NCBI RefSeq assembly: GCF_026229185.1
Contig: NZ_JAGGJA010000004.1
Coordinates: 1-64,000 of the forward strand
DNA from: Fodinibius salsisoli
GTDB taxonomy: Bacteria > Bacteroidota > Rhodothermia > Balneolales > Balneolaceae
Reading direction: 5' to 3'
Length of the DNA stretch: 64,000 nt
A model generated the notes under the pieces. The model was not told where the DNA came from and made no database searches. It worked only from the letters and a program-made list of their open reading frames with translations. A program made the translations under genes and the position numbers. Numbering within the stretch: the stretch's first letter is position 1; each line of letters opens with the position of its first letter. This document shows positions 43,633-52,644 of this stretch, in pieces.

Positions 43633-44670
43633 CTACTTTTTTTCCTTGAGGGATGATTTTCGAACAATAAGCTCAGGATTTAAAACCGTCTTGCTGGGGG
43701 CGTAATTATTTTTTTCGCCATCCATGTGATCCAGGAATTTCTGTGCAGATATCTGGCCCATCTTTTCGCCATGCTGGTCGATGGTCGTAAGAGCTGGTTC
43801 CACGAAGGAAGTAAATGATTCATTTAAAAAACCAACAATGCCAATATCTTCCGGTATGCGTATGCCATTGTTTTTAAGGACCTCCATGGCGCCTACCGCC
43901 CCATAATCACTTGCCGAAAAAATAGCATCAGGTAATTTATCCCATGAGAGTACTTCTTTACCCAGCTCTCTTCCGGCTTCTAACTTTAGATTGCTTTCTA
44001 CAATTAAGCTTTCGTCAATAGGAATGTTATGTCTTTTTAGCGCTTCTTCATAGCCTCGGCGTCGCTCTTTATAAATGCTGATATGTTGTTGGCCAGAAAA
44101 ATGCGCAATTCTTTTATAGCCTTGCTCTATTAGGTGTTCCGTAGCCTTATAGGCTCCGAGGTAATCATTGATGACCACAGAGCTGACTTTAAGCGACTCG
44201 AGCGTTTCATGGAGCCGGTCGAAAAGAATGAGAGGAACATTTTGGTTGACAATTTCTTCGTAATGACTGAATTCTGTTGTCTCTTTAGCATATGAAGCTA
44301 AAATGCCATCCACCTGAGATTCCAAGAGAGCTTTTATATTCGCTTTCTCTTTTTCCGGAGAGTCGTTAGACTGGCTGATGATAACGCGATATCCAGCTTG
44401 GTTTACAACCTCCTCCACACCACGAATAATTGAGGCAAAAAAGTTTCGGTCTGCCATCGGAATAATCACTCCAATAATATTACTCTTTCCTTTCCGGAGA
44501 GCTGCTGCAATATGGTTTGGTTGATAGTCGAGTTTGTCTGCTGTTTTTACAACAAGTTCTTTCGTTGCATCACTAATTCGGGGGTGATCTTTGAGTGCTC
44601 TTGATACTGTGGAAGCCGTAATATCAAGCTCTTCAGCAATATCATGGATGGTGGTTTTTTTATTTTTCAT
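43633..44670 (-). CDS. LacI-family regulator of pectin/uronate genes
   Basis: A 345-residue LacI/GalR-type protein. The HTH (TIHDIAEELDITASTVSRAL) and hinge helix (NHIAAALRKGKSNIIGV) are followed by the periplasmic-binding-protein-like effector domain (ADRNFFASIIRGVEEV, SASDYGAVGAMEVL, TTIDQHGEKMGQISAQ). It sits between the two arms of the uronate/pectin locus, and five LacI-type palindromes (core AATCGATT) lie at the promoters of both arms. It most likely represses them and releases on a uronate or KDG-type metabolite. The inducer is inferred. Confidence 0.92.
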   Translation of the reverse strand: MKNKKTTIHDIAEELDITASTVSRALKDHPRISDATKELVVKTADKLDYQPNHIAAALRKGKSNIIGVIIPMADRNFFASIIRGVEEVVNQAGYRVIISQSNDSPEKEKANIKALLESQVDGILASYAKETTEFSHYEEIVNQNVPLILFDRLHETLESLKVSSVVINDYLGAYKATEHLIEQGYKRIAHFSGQQHISIYKERRRGYEEALKRHNIPIDESLIVESNLKLEAGRELGKEVLSWDKLPDAIFSASDYGAVGAMEVLKNNGIRIPEDIGIVGFLNESFTSFVEPALTTIDQHGEKMGQISAQKFLDHMDGEKNNYAPSKTVLNPELIVRKSSLKEKK

Positions 44671-44946
44671 CGATTTATATAAGATCTAAAAATGCTATGG
44701 ATTTTGGGTATCAGCAGAGTATTTGTTGAATATCAATGCTATCAACAGCTGTGCTAAAGAACTTGGACAAGTTAGGATATAAAGTATTCATTACTGGCAG
44801 TCAAGAAATTTAATAACGGCAAAACTATTGCAAATAACACTTTTTACAAAATAACCTGTCAGTTTCAACTGGTTTCGAAAGGTCAATACAATGTCTTTTC
44901 TATACGGCTTAAGCATTTGTTGTCAAGTTATGTAACGAATAATTAA

Positions 44947-44974
44947 TGTAATCGATTGCACTCTGGCAAAATAG
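44947..44974 (-). promoter_or_regulatory. LacI-type operator with possible promoter of the regulator gene
   Basis: TGTAATCGATTGCA at 44947-44960. On the minus strand CTATTTTG (44974-44967), close to TAnnTTTG, lies 6 nt upstream of it, the same order as at the other promoters; no good -33 is seen. This would give autoregulation with a leader of about 285 nt. It may also loop with the operator at 45165, 218 bp away centre to centre. Confidence 0.55.
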
Positions 44975-45130
44975 TTTCTGCTAATATCGTAGTAGAATAA
45001 TGTCAAGTGTCGATACCGCATAAAAAGGTCTTTTAAGTTTGTCAAAGGTGATTATTGCGGTATTAGTCAACGTGATCAAACTATTAGTAATTAAAAATAT
45101 TTTTATAGTTAACGCAAATAAATAAAAATA

Positions 45131-45178
45131 TTTGCAATACTTAGGTCTATTCTTTTATTTGATGTGCAATCGATTGTT
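45131..45178 (+). promoter_or_regulatory. Promoter and LacI-type operator of the ECF sigma gene
   Basis: TTTG (45131-45134), a 19-bp spacer, and TTTATTTG (45154-45161) form the promoter; the operator TGCAATCGATTGTT (45165-45178) starts 3 nt later. The stretch begins ATTTGCAATA, exactly as at 57206. It sets the sigma gene start at the downstream ATG 45228. The rest of 44671-45227 holds no gene. Confidence 0.72.
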
Positions 45179-45227
45179 CAATTGCGTGTTTTCTTTTATT
45201 TATTTTCAAAGGGATTTAGACAAGATA

Positions 45228-45815
45228 ATGAAATCGTCTGTTGACAAAGATCGTATAAAACGGGAAACCCGATGGGTTAAGGAGATACAAAAGGGCAAGC
45301 GGGATAGTTTTAAGGCGTTATATCAGTTTTACTATCCTCGCTTGAGTCAATTTGTATTTCGTTATGTAAAATCCAAAGCTATCGCTGAGGACCTGGTCCA
45401 TAATGTTTTTCATAATATCTGGAAAAATAGAAATAACCTTAAAGCGAACGGTAAGCTAAGGGCCTATTTATATACGGCAGTTCGAAATCAGTCGTTCAAG
45501 TTTTTAAACCGGCGTAAAGGACAGTTGCAGACCACATTCGATGATTTGTCATTCCTTGAAAGCAGAGAAGCGAATCCAGAGGAGCAAATAAATGGGAAAG
45601 AGTTTGAAGAGGCTATTCAGTCTGCTATAAGGGAGTTGCCAAAACGCCGAAGAGCTGTTTTCCTAATGAGCAGAGAGGATGATTTGACGTATAGAGAAAT
45701 TGCTGAGGTCTTAGAAATTTCTGTTAAAACGGTAGAAACACAAATGAGCCGGTCGTTAAAGCATCTCCGTCACCGACTTGCTCATTTTATCTCCTCAGAA
45801 AACGTTTCTACATAA
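45228..45815 (+). CDS. FecI-like ECF sigma factor
   Basis: A 195-residue RNA polymerase sigma-70 factor of the Bacteroidota ECF type. Region 2: FKALYQFYYPRLSQFVFRYV, AIAEDLVHNVFHNIWKNR and AYLYTAVRNQSF; region 4: IRELPKRRRAVFLMSRED followed by LTYREIAEVLEISVKTVETQ. The frame is open upstream to 45132, but that part would place the operator inside the gene; ATG 45228 gives the usual length. It is followed by FecR and a SusC with an STN domain, the full trans-envelope signalling set. Its likely target promoter lies at 46011-46042. Confidence 0.92.
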   Translation: MKSSVDKDRIKRETRWVKEIQKGKRDSFKALYQFYYPRLSQFVFRYVKSKAIAEDLVHNVFHNIWKNRNNLKANGKLRAYLYTAVRNQSFKFLNRRKGQLQTTFDDLSFLESREANPEEQINGKEFEEAIQSAIRELPKRRRAVFLMSREDDLTYREIAEVLEISVKTVETQMSRSLKHLRHRLAHFISSENVST

Positions 45816-46010
45816 TGAAGACTTCCTAAAAAATATTGAAAGAGGGGGTACTTGTTTACCCATCTGGCTGAAAAATAAGCATTTGAACGGATAGGTATAG
45901 TAAAAAGTCTCTGATGCTGACAGTTAGCGTATTATGAGCCCATCGGTATAGTTCGATAGATCAAGAAAAGTTCGACCCTTCCATCATTTTTCAAAAAAAG
46001 TAAAAAAAAC

Positions 46011-46042
46011 TTGTAGGGGTAGTTCTAGTTTTTTCGGTATAG
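46011..46042 (+). promoter_or_regulatory. Candidate ECF-sigma promoter for fecR-susCD
   Basis: TTGTAGGGG (46011-46019) and CGGTATAG (46035-46042) are placed with 16 nt between GTAGGG and CGGTAT, the spacing of ECF -35/-10 elements. It lies 40 bp before the fecR ATG in a 266-bp gap after the sigma gene. The recognition sequence of this sigma factor is not known, so this is positional inference. Confidence 0.45.
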
Positions 46043-46081
46043 AGAGTAGAGCACTTAAAGATCAACCGAAAAAACATCCAA

Positions 46082-47173
46082 ATGAATTCCAAAGAAATCA
46101 ACTGGAATAAACTTCTGCGGTACATACGCGGGGATAGTTCCCATGAGGAGCAAAAGGAAGTTGAGGAATGGGCTAGCTCCAGTTCAGAGAATAAGAATGT
46201 TATTTCTTTTTTGGAAGGAGTATGGCAAGCATCTGCTGAAGAGAAAGAGGATTGGGATGTAGATTCAGCCTGGCTGCGCTATGAATTTCGCTATGGAAAA
46301 GATTTTCAGGATCCTGCGGAGGAAGGTGAAACAGATAAAAGCCGTATACCTACATCCGGGTCTCCCCAAAAGGAAGTCAAGGTTGCTGAGGATAGAAAAT
46401 CGGGTGTCCTTAGCTGGGCATTGGTAGCGGCGGCCGCAGCGTTAGTCTGTTTAATAGTGTTATACAGTTATCCGTCTCAGAAGGCGTCCGTTACTGAGGC
46501 TCCGCCTATGAAAGAGATTGTTGCTAAACATGGTCAGCGCATTCATTTTCGTCTCAGCGATGGCACGAAAGTTACTTTGAATGCCGGGAGCAAAATCATA
46601 GCACCTAAAGTTTTCTCAGATTCGGCACGTACCCTCCAACTCGAGGGACAAGCCTTTTTTGATGTGGCTACTGATTCAACGCGTCCTTTCCTGGTTAATA
46701 CGGATCGGTCTTTAACGAAAGTTCTTGGAACACGATTCGATGTGAAAGCTTATCCAACAGATAGTAGAGTGGAAGTTACAGTAGCAGAAGGTAAAGTGGC
46801 GCTACAAGCTGTTCGGAGTATAAATGATGCTGGCAATGCCCAAGTGATTACACGCGGATATCAGGGGTATCTATCACCAGAAGGGAATGCTTCGGTAACA
46901 AAAGTAGGTGATATAAACAGTTATATAGGCTGGACCAAAGGGCAGTTGGTCTTTAATAATGATCCGTTTGCTCAGGTAAAAAGGGTGCTGGAGCGGTGGT
47001 ATGATATTGAAATAAGTATTGCGTCTGAACCTGGGGATACACTTAGCAAGCAAAGGTTTACGGGTTCTTTTACCGATACTCAATCTATGGATGAGGTGCT
47101 CGAGGCCATTGCTCTTTCCTTAAATATCAAATTCAAAAAAATGTCGGATGGCTCGTATACCATCTACGAATAA
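46082..47173 (+). CDS. FecR-family anti-sigma factor
   Basis: A 363-residue inner-membrane protein. The cytoplasmic N-terminus (about 1-105; NWNKLLRYIRGDSSHEEQKE) binds the sigma factor, one TM helix (about 107-128; WALVAAAAALVCLIVLYSYP) crosses the membrane, and the periplasmic FecR domain (GQRIHFRLSDGTKVTLNAGS, VLGTRFDVKAYPTDSRVEV) precedes a C-terminal DUF4974-type domain (RFTGSFTDTQSMDEVLEAIA). The partner SusC with an STN domain follows 25 bp later, so a substrate signal can pass from outer membrane to the sigma factor. Confidence 0.93.
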   Translation: MNSKEINWNKLLRYIRGDSSHEEQKEVEEWASSSSENKNVISFLEGVWQASAEEKEDWDVDSAWLRYEFRYGKDFQDPAEEGETDKSRIPTSGSPQKEVKVAEDRKSGVLSWALVAAAAALVCLIVLYSYPSQKASVTEAPPMKEIVAKHGQRIHFRLSDGTKVTLNAGSKIIAPKVFSDSARTLQLEGQAFFDVATDSTRPFLVNTDRSLTKVLGTRFDVKAYPTDSRVEVTVAEGKVALQAVRSINDAGNAQVITRGYQGYLSPEGNASVTKVGDINSYIGWTKGQLVFNNDPFAQVKRVLERWYDIEISIASEPGDTLSKQRFTGSFTDTQSMDEVLEAIALSLNIKFKKMSDGSYTIYE

Positions 47174-47198
47174 GTTCAATCTAAACCAGAGAATAACT

Positions 47199-50100
47199 AT
47201 GAATAAACAACTCACCAAATATCGAAAAACAGGCCCGCTTTTGCTGGCAGTGTTGTGGATACTGTTGTCTATGCAAGGAGTGTTGGCTCAGCAAAGTTCT
47301 CAAGCTAACAAAAACTTTGTTCCTCTTGAATGGTATGCAGCAAACGAGAATTCTGCATCGATGTACGAAAAAGTCATCAGTATTTCTTTGGAAGAAGTGC
47401 CGCTGGTTCAGGCTATAAATGAGTTGGCCAACCGGGTGGGGGTACGACTGTCATATAATCAACGAGAATTGCCCAATAAGAAAGTGACGTTGGTTGCAGA
47501 TAACATTTCTGTGATTCGGGCTTTTGAGAAGATGTTTCAAGCCACAGGTTTGGATATTTTGGCTTCACCTTCCGGGCAAATTGTAATTAAGAAAAAAACG
47601 ATCAAGACTAATATTGCAGAAGTCATTTCTGGTAAAGTTACAGATGCTGAGACGGGAGATTTGCTTCCCGGAGTCAACATCGCAATCAAGGGAACAAGCT
47701 CAGGTACTTCAACAGGTGGGAGTGGAACTTTTGAGTTGGAGGTTCCTTCTCTGCAAGAAACCTTGGTATTTTCGTTTATCGGATATAAGACGAAGGAGGT
47801 TGCATTACAGGGGCGTAGTGAACTGGATGTCCAGCTACAGCCGGAAGCTATTGCCGGAGAAGAAGTAGTGGTGGTTGATTATGGCTATGGAACCGTAAAT
47901 CGGGCCGATTTAACGGGGTCGGTTGCGTCGGTTAGTGGTCAGGATTTGAAGGAGATCCCTGTGTCTAATGTTTCAGAGGCCATTAATGGTCGTCTGCCCG
48001 GCGTAAACGTCTTATCAACAGATGGTGCGCCCGGTGCTGAAAGTGTTATAACGATTCGGGGTGGTGGTTCTATAACGCAGGACAATTCTCCACTCTATGT
48101 GGTCGATGGTTTTATTGTTGGAAGCATCCGGGATATCCCGCCTTCTGATATTGTCAGTATTGATGTATTAAAGGATGCCGCAGCGACCGCTCTTTACGGT
48201 GCTCAGGCTTCAAACGGTGTTATTGTCATTAACACAAAAAAGCCACAGGAGGGTAAAATAAATGTATCCTACAATAATTATGTGCAATACAATAAGCTTC
48301 CCTCTGACAGGAAATATGATGTCTTATCTCCTTATGGGTATGTGATGGCCAATTATGAACAGGCTAAACTGAGGTCTGAGGCCGACTTAAGAAATTTTGA
48401 AAAGTATTACGGAAAATATGATGACCTGGAGTTATACAAAGCCAAGCCGGGTACCAATTGGCAGGAAGAGCTTTTCGGCGATCCTCAGCTATCTCAATAT
48501 CACAATCTGAGCATCAATGGAGGCACAGAATACACAAAAATGGTTCTAAGCCTGTCTCATAATGATGAAGATGGCCTTTTAGTAGGATCCGGTTATCGGC
48601 GGTCAACAATCAATTTCAAACTAAACCAAAGGTTGGCCAACTCTCTGCAAATGGATGTATCAACCAGAATAACCAACACCCGGATTGATGGCTCTGGTAC
48701 TTCGGGAAGTTCTCAAATTCGTATTAAGGATGCTATTACCCGGCGGCCGGTCAATGGTATCGCCGATGAACTGGATATCGATTTAACAAATGTAAATAAC
48801 GATGATGAGTACCAATCATTTTTGTTAAACATGATTAATCCCCGGGACCTTGCAGAACAAGATTGGAGAAAAAGAACCGAAAACTCCTATGTATTTAATG
48901 CGGGGTTGACCTGGGATCCAATGGACAATATGATTGTTAAATCAACCTTCACCACCAAAAAATCTTTTGAAGAAAACCTGCGGTTTTATGGGCCGCTCAC
49001 AGGAGAGTCCAGGCAGGAAGGGAATAGTTTGCCGTTGGGCACCAAAAATGAATCGCAAGGTCAATCCTACCGTTGGCTAAATACAATTAAATATGTGTTT
49101 AACAACTTTGATAAACACGACTTGGATATTTTAGTCGGTCAGGAGATATACTCTACCGGTGGGAAAGGTAATTACGTTCGGGTTGAAGACTTCAGGGAAT
49201 CGATGCTTCCTGACGAATTATTTGCGAATATGGCTCTTGGAAACCTGGTAGATCAATCAACCTCACGGTCTACAAATCGAAACCGATTTTCCTTGTTCAC
49301 AGGCAGTAATTATCAGTATGATGACAGGTACCTGTTGACGGCTACGCTAAGGGCTGATGCCTCCAGTAAATTTAAGGAATCAAACCGATTAGGATTTTTC
49401 CCCGCCGTAGCCTTGGGGTGGAAGTTATCTAACGAGTCGTTTTTGGAAGAGCTGGAGTTTCTTGATCGGTTGAAACTGAGGCTCAGCTATGGCATCACCG
49501 GCAATGATCGGATTTCTGCTACGGCCTCCCAGTTTTTGTTTTCGCCCAGTACATACAATGGCCCTGGAATGGGAACCAACGATTATAACGCTTACTACTC
49601 GCCTTCTGGGAACACGCTTTATAACCCCAACCTTATCTGGGAATCTACCATCCAGAAGAACATAGGTCTCGATTTTGGATTCTTGGATTCAAAGATAAAC
49701 GGGAGCCTTGATCTGTATCATAACACAACTAAAGATCTGTTGCTGAAATCTGCTATATCCCCTGTATCAGGGTTTTCAACGCAGTGGAACAATATAGGAA
49801 GTACGGCAAACAAGGGAATAGAGCTGGGGCTGAATGCTTATATAATTAATAAGCAGAATTTTACTCTCAGGGGAAACTTTAACTTTGCCATCAATCGTCC
49901 GGAAATTGTTGAGCTGGATGGCACTGAAGAAAGATTCTACCAATCGAATTGGTCCAGCACCGACTTAAAGGATCGAAATGACTTTTACTTAAAGGTAGGA
50001 CGGTCCATTGGATTAATGTACGGGTACGTAAATGAAGGAATGTATTCGGTCGATGATTTTGCAGGCTACAATGAATCCACCGGCGAATATATCTTGAAAG

Positions 50101-50819
50101 ATGGGGTCCCTGATAATAGTCAAACACTGGGAGTAAATAGCTTGCGGCCCGGCTATATGAAACTGAAGGATTTAAATGGTGATGGGCAAATTAACAGCCA
50201 GGATAGAAAAGTAATCGGAAATGCCATCCCGGAAGCGCAGGGAGGTTTTGGATTTGATTTAAACTACAAAGGATTTGATGCCTCCGTATTCTTTAACTGG
50301 TCGTACGGAAATGATGTCTACAACACCGGGAAAATAGATTTCAATCAATTCTATCGTACAAGGTACGGCAATATGCTGAGTACCATGAGTTGGGATAATC
50401 GGTTCACTTATATCGATGTTGACGGTTCCTATACCGGGACGCCCGGGGAAGTGGTAACCGACCTCGACCAGTTGGCGGAAATGAATAAAGATAAAAAAAT
50501 ATGGAGCGGTAATAATTCTTTCGGCCAGGCAACTACCGTCTTTCATGATTGGGCAGTTGAAGATGGATCATTCATCAGGCTCAATAAATTGACGCTGGGT
50601 TATACCTTACCCACAAGCTGGACCTCTAAGGTAAGTCTTAGTAACTGCCGGGTGTATGTCACGGGCTATAATCTCGCCTTATGGACGAACTATTCTGGTT
50701 TCGATCCGGAAGTGAGTACCACCAGAAGTAGTACGTATACGGCCCTAACTCCCGGGGTAGATTATTCTTCTTACCCGCGTAGCCGATCTCTTACCGTCGG
50801 ACTGAACGTCACTTTTTAA
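47199..50819 (+). CDS. SusC-type TonB-dependent transporter with STN domain
   Basis: A 1206-residue outer-membrane protein. Signal peptide (LLLAVLWILLSMQGVLA, then QQS); STN signalling domain (about 55-130; ISLEEVPLVQAINELANRVG); carboxypeptidase-like beta-sandwich (about 145-230; VSGKVTDAETGDLLPGVNIA); TonB-box region EEVVVVDYGYG; plug (SEAINGRLPGVNVLSTDGAP, LYVVDGFIVGS, VLKDAAATALYGAQASNGVI); then a 22-strand-type barrel to the C-terminal TVGLNVTF. It should import pectin-derived oligosaccharides with its SusD and signal to FecR. ATG 47199 begins the signal peptide; an earlier in-frame ATG lies within fecR. Confidence 0.94.
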   Translation: MNKQLTKYRKTGPLLLAVLWILLSMQGVLAQQSSQANKNFVPLEWYAANENSASMYEKVISISLEEVPLVQAINELANRVGVRLSYNQRELPNKKVTLVADNISVIRAFEKMFQATGLDILASPSGQIVIKKKTIKTNIAEVISGKVTDAETGDLLPGVNIAIKGTSSGTSTGGSGTFELEVPSLQETLVFSFIGYKTKEVALQGRSELDVQLQPEAIAGEEVVVVDYGYGTVNRADLTGSVASVSGQDLKEIPVSNVSEAINGRLPGVNVLSTDGAPGAESVITIRGGGSITQDNSPLYVVDGFIVGSIRDIPPSDIVSIDVLKDAAATALYGAQASNGVIVINTKKPQEGKINVSYNNYVQYNKLPSDRKYDVLSPYGYVMANYEQAKLRSEADLRNFEKYYGKYDDLELYKAKPGTNWQEELFGDPQLSQYHNLSINGGTEYTKMVLSLSHNDEDGLLVGSGYRRSTINFKLNQRLANSLQMDVSTRITNTRIDGSGTSGSSQIRIKDAITRRPVNGIADELDIDLTNVNNDDEYQSFLLNMINPRDLAEQDWRKRTENSYVFNAGLTWDPMDNMIVKSTFTTKKSFEENLRFYGPLTGESRQEGNSLPLGTKNESQGQSYRWLNTIKYVFNNFDKHDLDILVGQEIYSTGGKGNYVRVEDFRESMLPDELFANMALGNLVDQSTSRSTNRNRFSLFTGSNYQYDDRYLLTATLRADASSKFKESNRLGFFPAVALGWKLSNESFLEELEFLDRLKLRLSYGITGNDRISATASQFLFSPSTYNGPGMGTNDYNAYYSPSGNTLYNPNLIWESTIQKNIGLDFGFLDSKINGSLDLYHNTTKDLLLKSAISPVSGFSTQWNNIGSTANKGIELGLNAYIINKQNFTLRGNFNFAINRPEIVELDGTEERFYQSNWSSTDLKDRNDFYLKVGRSIGLMYGYVNEGMYSVDDFAGYNESTGEYILKDGVPDNSQTLGVNSLRPGYMKLKDLNGDGQINSQDRKVIGNAIPEAQGGFGFDLNYKGFDASVFFNWSYGNDVYNTGKIDFNQFYRTRYGNMLSTMSWDNRFTYIDVDGSYTGTPGEVVTDLDQLAEMNKDKKIWSGNNSFGQATTVFHDWAVEDGSFIRLNKLTLGYTLPTSWTSKVSLSNCRVYVTGYNLALWTNYSGFDPEVSTTRSSTYTALTPGVDYSSYPRSRSLTVGLNVTF

Positions 50820-50830
50820 TCTAACAACCA

Positions 50831-52627
50831 ATGAATCTCATGAATGTAAAGATGAAACACTTTGTCTGGATTATAGCAATATTTTTGGTTGCCGGTTGCG
50901 ATAGCTTTTTGCAACCCGAATCGCTCTCTACCTTTGACGACAATTATGTTTTCTCGAATGTAGAGGATGCAAGAAAAGCCGTGAACTCCATCTATGTTCA
51001 ATTCAATCACGATGGATTTAGGTCAAGGCTGTCTAATAATATGACAGGGAACACGGATATTGAACACAACGGTGGATCCAGTGATGGCGCTCGATACCAG
51101 ATATGGCGGCTGGATGCTCAACCTAATAATGGTGATCTGCGTTACGTATGGGAAATAGCCTACAAGGCTATTCGTGACGCCAATATTGCGATTGAGGGAA
51201 TTTCACAGAGTGCAGCTCTTAACTCTTCCGATGAACTTGTGGCAAGAAAGATGAATCACCTGCTGGGCGAGGCCTATACATTACGCGCCTATTGGTACAG
51301 CATGCTTATCTATTATTTTGGCGATGTCCCTTTTATGACCGAAGCTCCTAAAGCAGGCGTTGACTTTAATCTGCCAAAAGAAGACAGGAACGTGATTCTT
51401 TCTTCAGTCATCGAAGACCTGATCAATATCGAAGAAGACATGATGTGGGCTGACCAGGTACAATCTGGTATTGAGCAAGTCAACAGAGAATATGCCATGG
51501 GAATGATAGCACGCCTTTCGTTACAGCGCGGCGGATGGTTCCTAACACCGGATATGACTATGGACCGAACGGACGATTACCTGGAGTATTATGAAATAGC
51601 CAATCAGTACACTAAAAAGCTTATCAGGTTAAAAGATCGTCCTTTGCCTCGGGATTATCGGCAGGTCTTTATGAACCAGAACAAGTTTATTTCTCCAGTA
51701 AACAGCGATATTCTTTTTGAGGTTCCCTTTCCTGTGGGCGAAGGCGATGTGGGATGGAATATCGGCATCCGTGTGGATAAGGGAAATCATCCCTATGGGT
51801 CGGGTGGTAACTACATGAACATCCCCCCAACCTATTACTATTCATTTGATGAACAAGATAAGCGGCGGGATGTAACCTGTTCGTGGTACTTCATCAACGA
51901 GGATTTTGAACAAGAACTGGTCAATGTAGGAGGCATTTCGCAAGGCAAGTGGAGTCGGCATTTTCTGGAAAATCCACCAGGTCCATCAACGGCTAAAGGA
52001 ACGGGTATCAACTGGCCCATGATGAGATACTCTGATGTGCTTCTTATGCATGCTGAAGCCGAAAACGAGCTCAATGGTCCAACAGTAGATGCGCAAGAAG
52101 CACTAAAACGCGTTCGTCGGCGGGCATTTCCGGAAGAGGAATGGGCTTCGAAAGTGGACCAGTATGTTGGGGAAGTATCGGCAAGTAAGCAATCATTTTT
52201 CAATGCCATAGTCGATGAGCGAGCGTGGGAGTTTGGGGGAGAGATGACCCGAAAGTATGATCTGATACGGTGGAACCTCTATGATGAGAAGATAAATGAA
52301 ACCGTTGAAGGCCTGAAAAAGATGGCTGATGATGCCTTCTATGGCACAGGGGATTTGCCTGACTATGTGTATGTAAAGCATGACGAAAATGGTGACTTGA
52401 TGATTTACAACAGGGATGAAAAAGTCGTTTCTCCCCCCGATGATACCTGGGAAAGAGAGGGATGGCTCATTGGGTTAGTGGATGAAGATCAACCCAGTAA
52501 CTATACCGAATGGATAACCCGGGACTGGGCAAACTATAATGAACCTGTACGGTATGTTTTCCCAATTCCAAGTTTAGCTATTGATAACAGCAAGGGAGTG
52601 CTGAAAAACGACGGCTACAATTTTTAA
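50831..52627 (+). CDS. SusD/RagB-family surface glycan-binding lipoprotein
   Basis: A 598-residue lipoprotein, 11 bp after susC. Signal ends FLVAGC (lipobox), followed by DSFLQPESLS, the usual SusD start. Family features: NNGDLRYVWEIAYKAIRDAN, LLGEAYTLRAYWYSMLIYYFGDVP, RLSLQRGGWFL, WPMMRYSDVLLMHAEAENEL, and IVDERAWEFGGEMTRKYDLI with RWNLY. TPR-type helices and a binding face cap the SusC barrel and capture oligosaccharides; pectin oligomers are inferred from the neighbouring enzymes. Confidence 0.94.
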   Translation: MNLMNVKMKHFVWIIAIFLVAGCDSFLQPESLSTFDDNYVFSNVEDARKAVNSIYVQFNHDGFRSRLSNNMTGNTDIEHNGGSSDGARYQIWRLDAQPNNGDLRYVWEIAYKAIRDANIAIEGISQSAALNSSDELVARKMNHLLGEAYTLRAYWYSMLIYYFGDVPFMTEAPKAGVDFNLPKEDRNVILSSVIEDLINIEEDMMWADQVQSGIEQVNREYAMGMIARLSLQRGGWFLTPDMTMDRTDDYLEYYEIANQYTKKLIRLKDRPLPRDYRQVFMNQNKFISPVNSDILFEVPFPVGEGDVGWNIGIRVDKGNHPYGSGGNYMNIPPTYYYSFDEQDKRRDVTCSWYFINEDFEQELVNVGGISQGKWSRHFLENPPGPSTAKGTGINWPMMRYSDVLLMHAEAENELNGPTVDAQEALKRVRRRAFPEEEWASKVDQYVGEVSASKQSFFNAIVDERAWEFGGEMTRKYDLIRWNLYDEKINETVEGLKKMADDAFYGTGDLPDYVYVKHDENGDLMIYNRDEKVVSPPDDTWEREGWLIGLVDEDQPSNYTEWITRDWANYNEPVRYVFPIPSLAIDNSKGVLKNDGYNF

Positions 52628-52644
52628 AGTAAAATATTAGTGAT

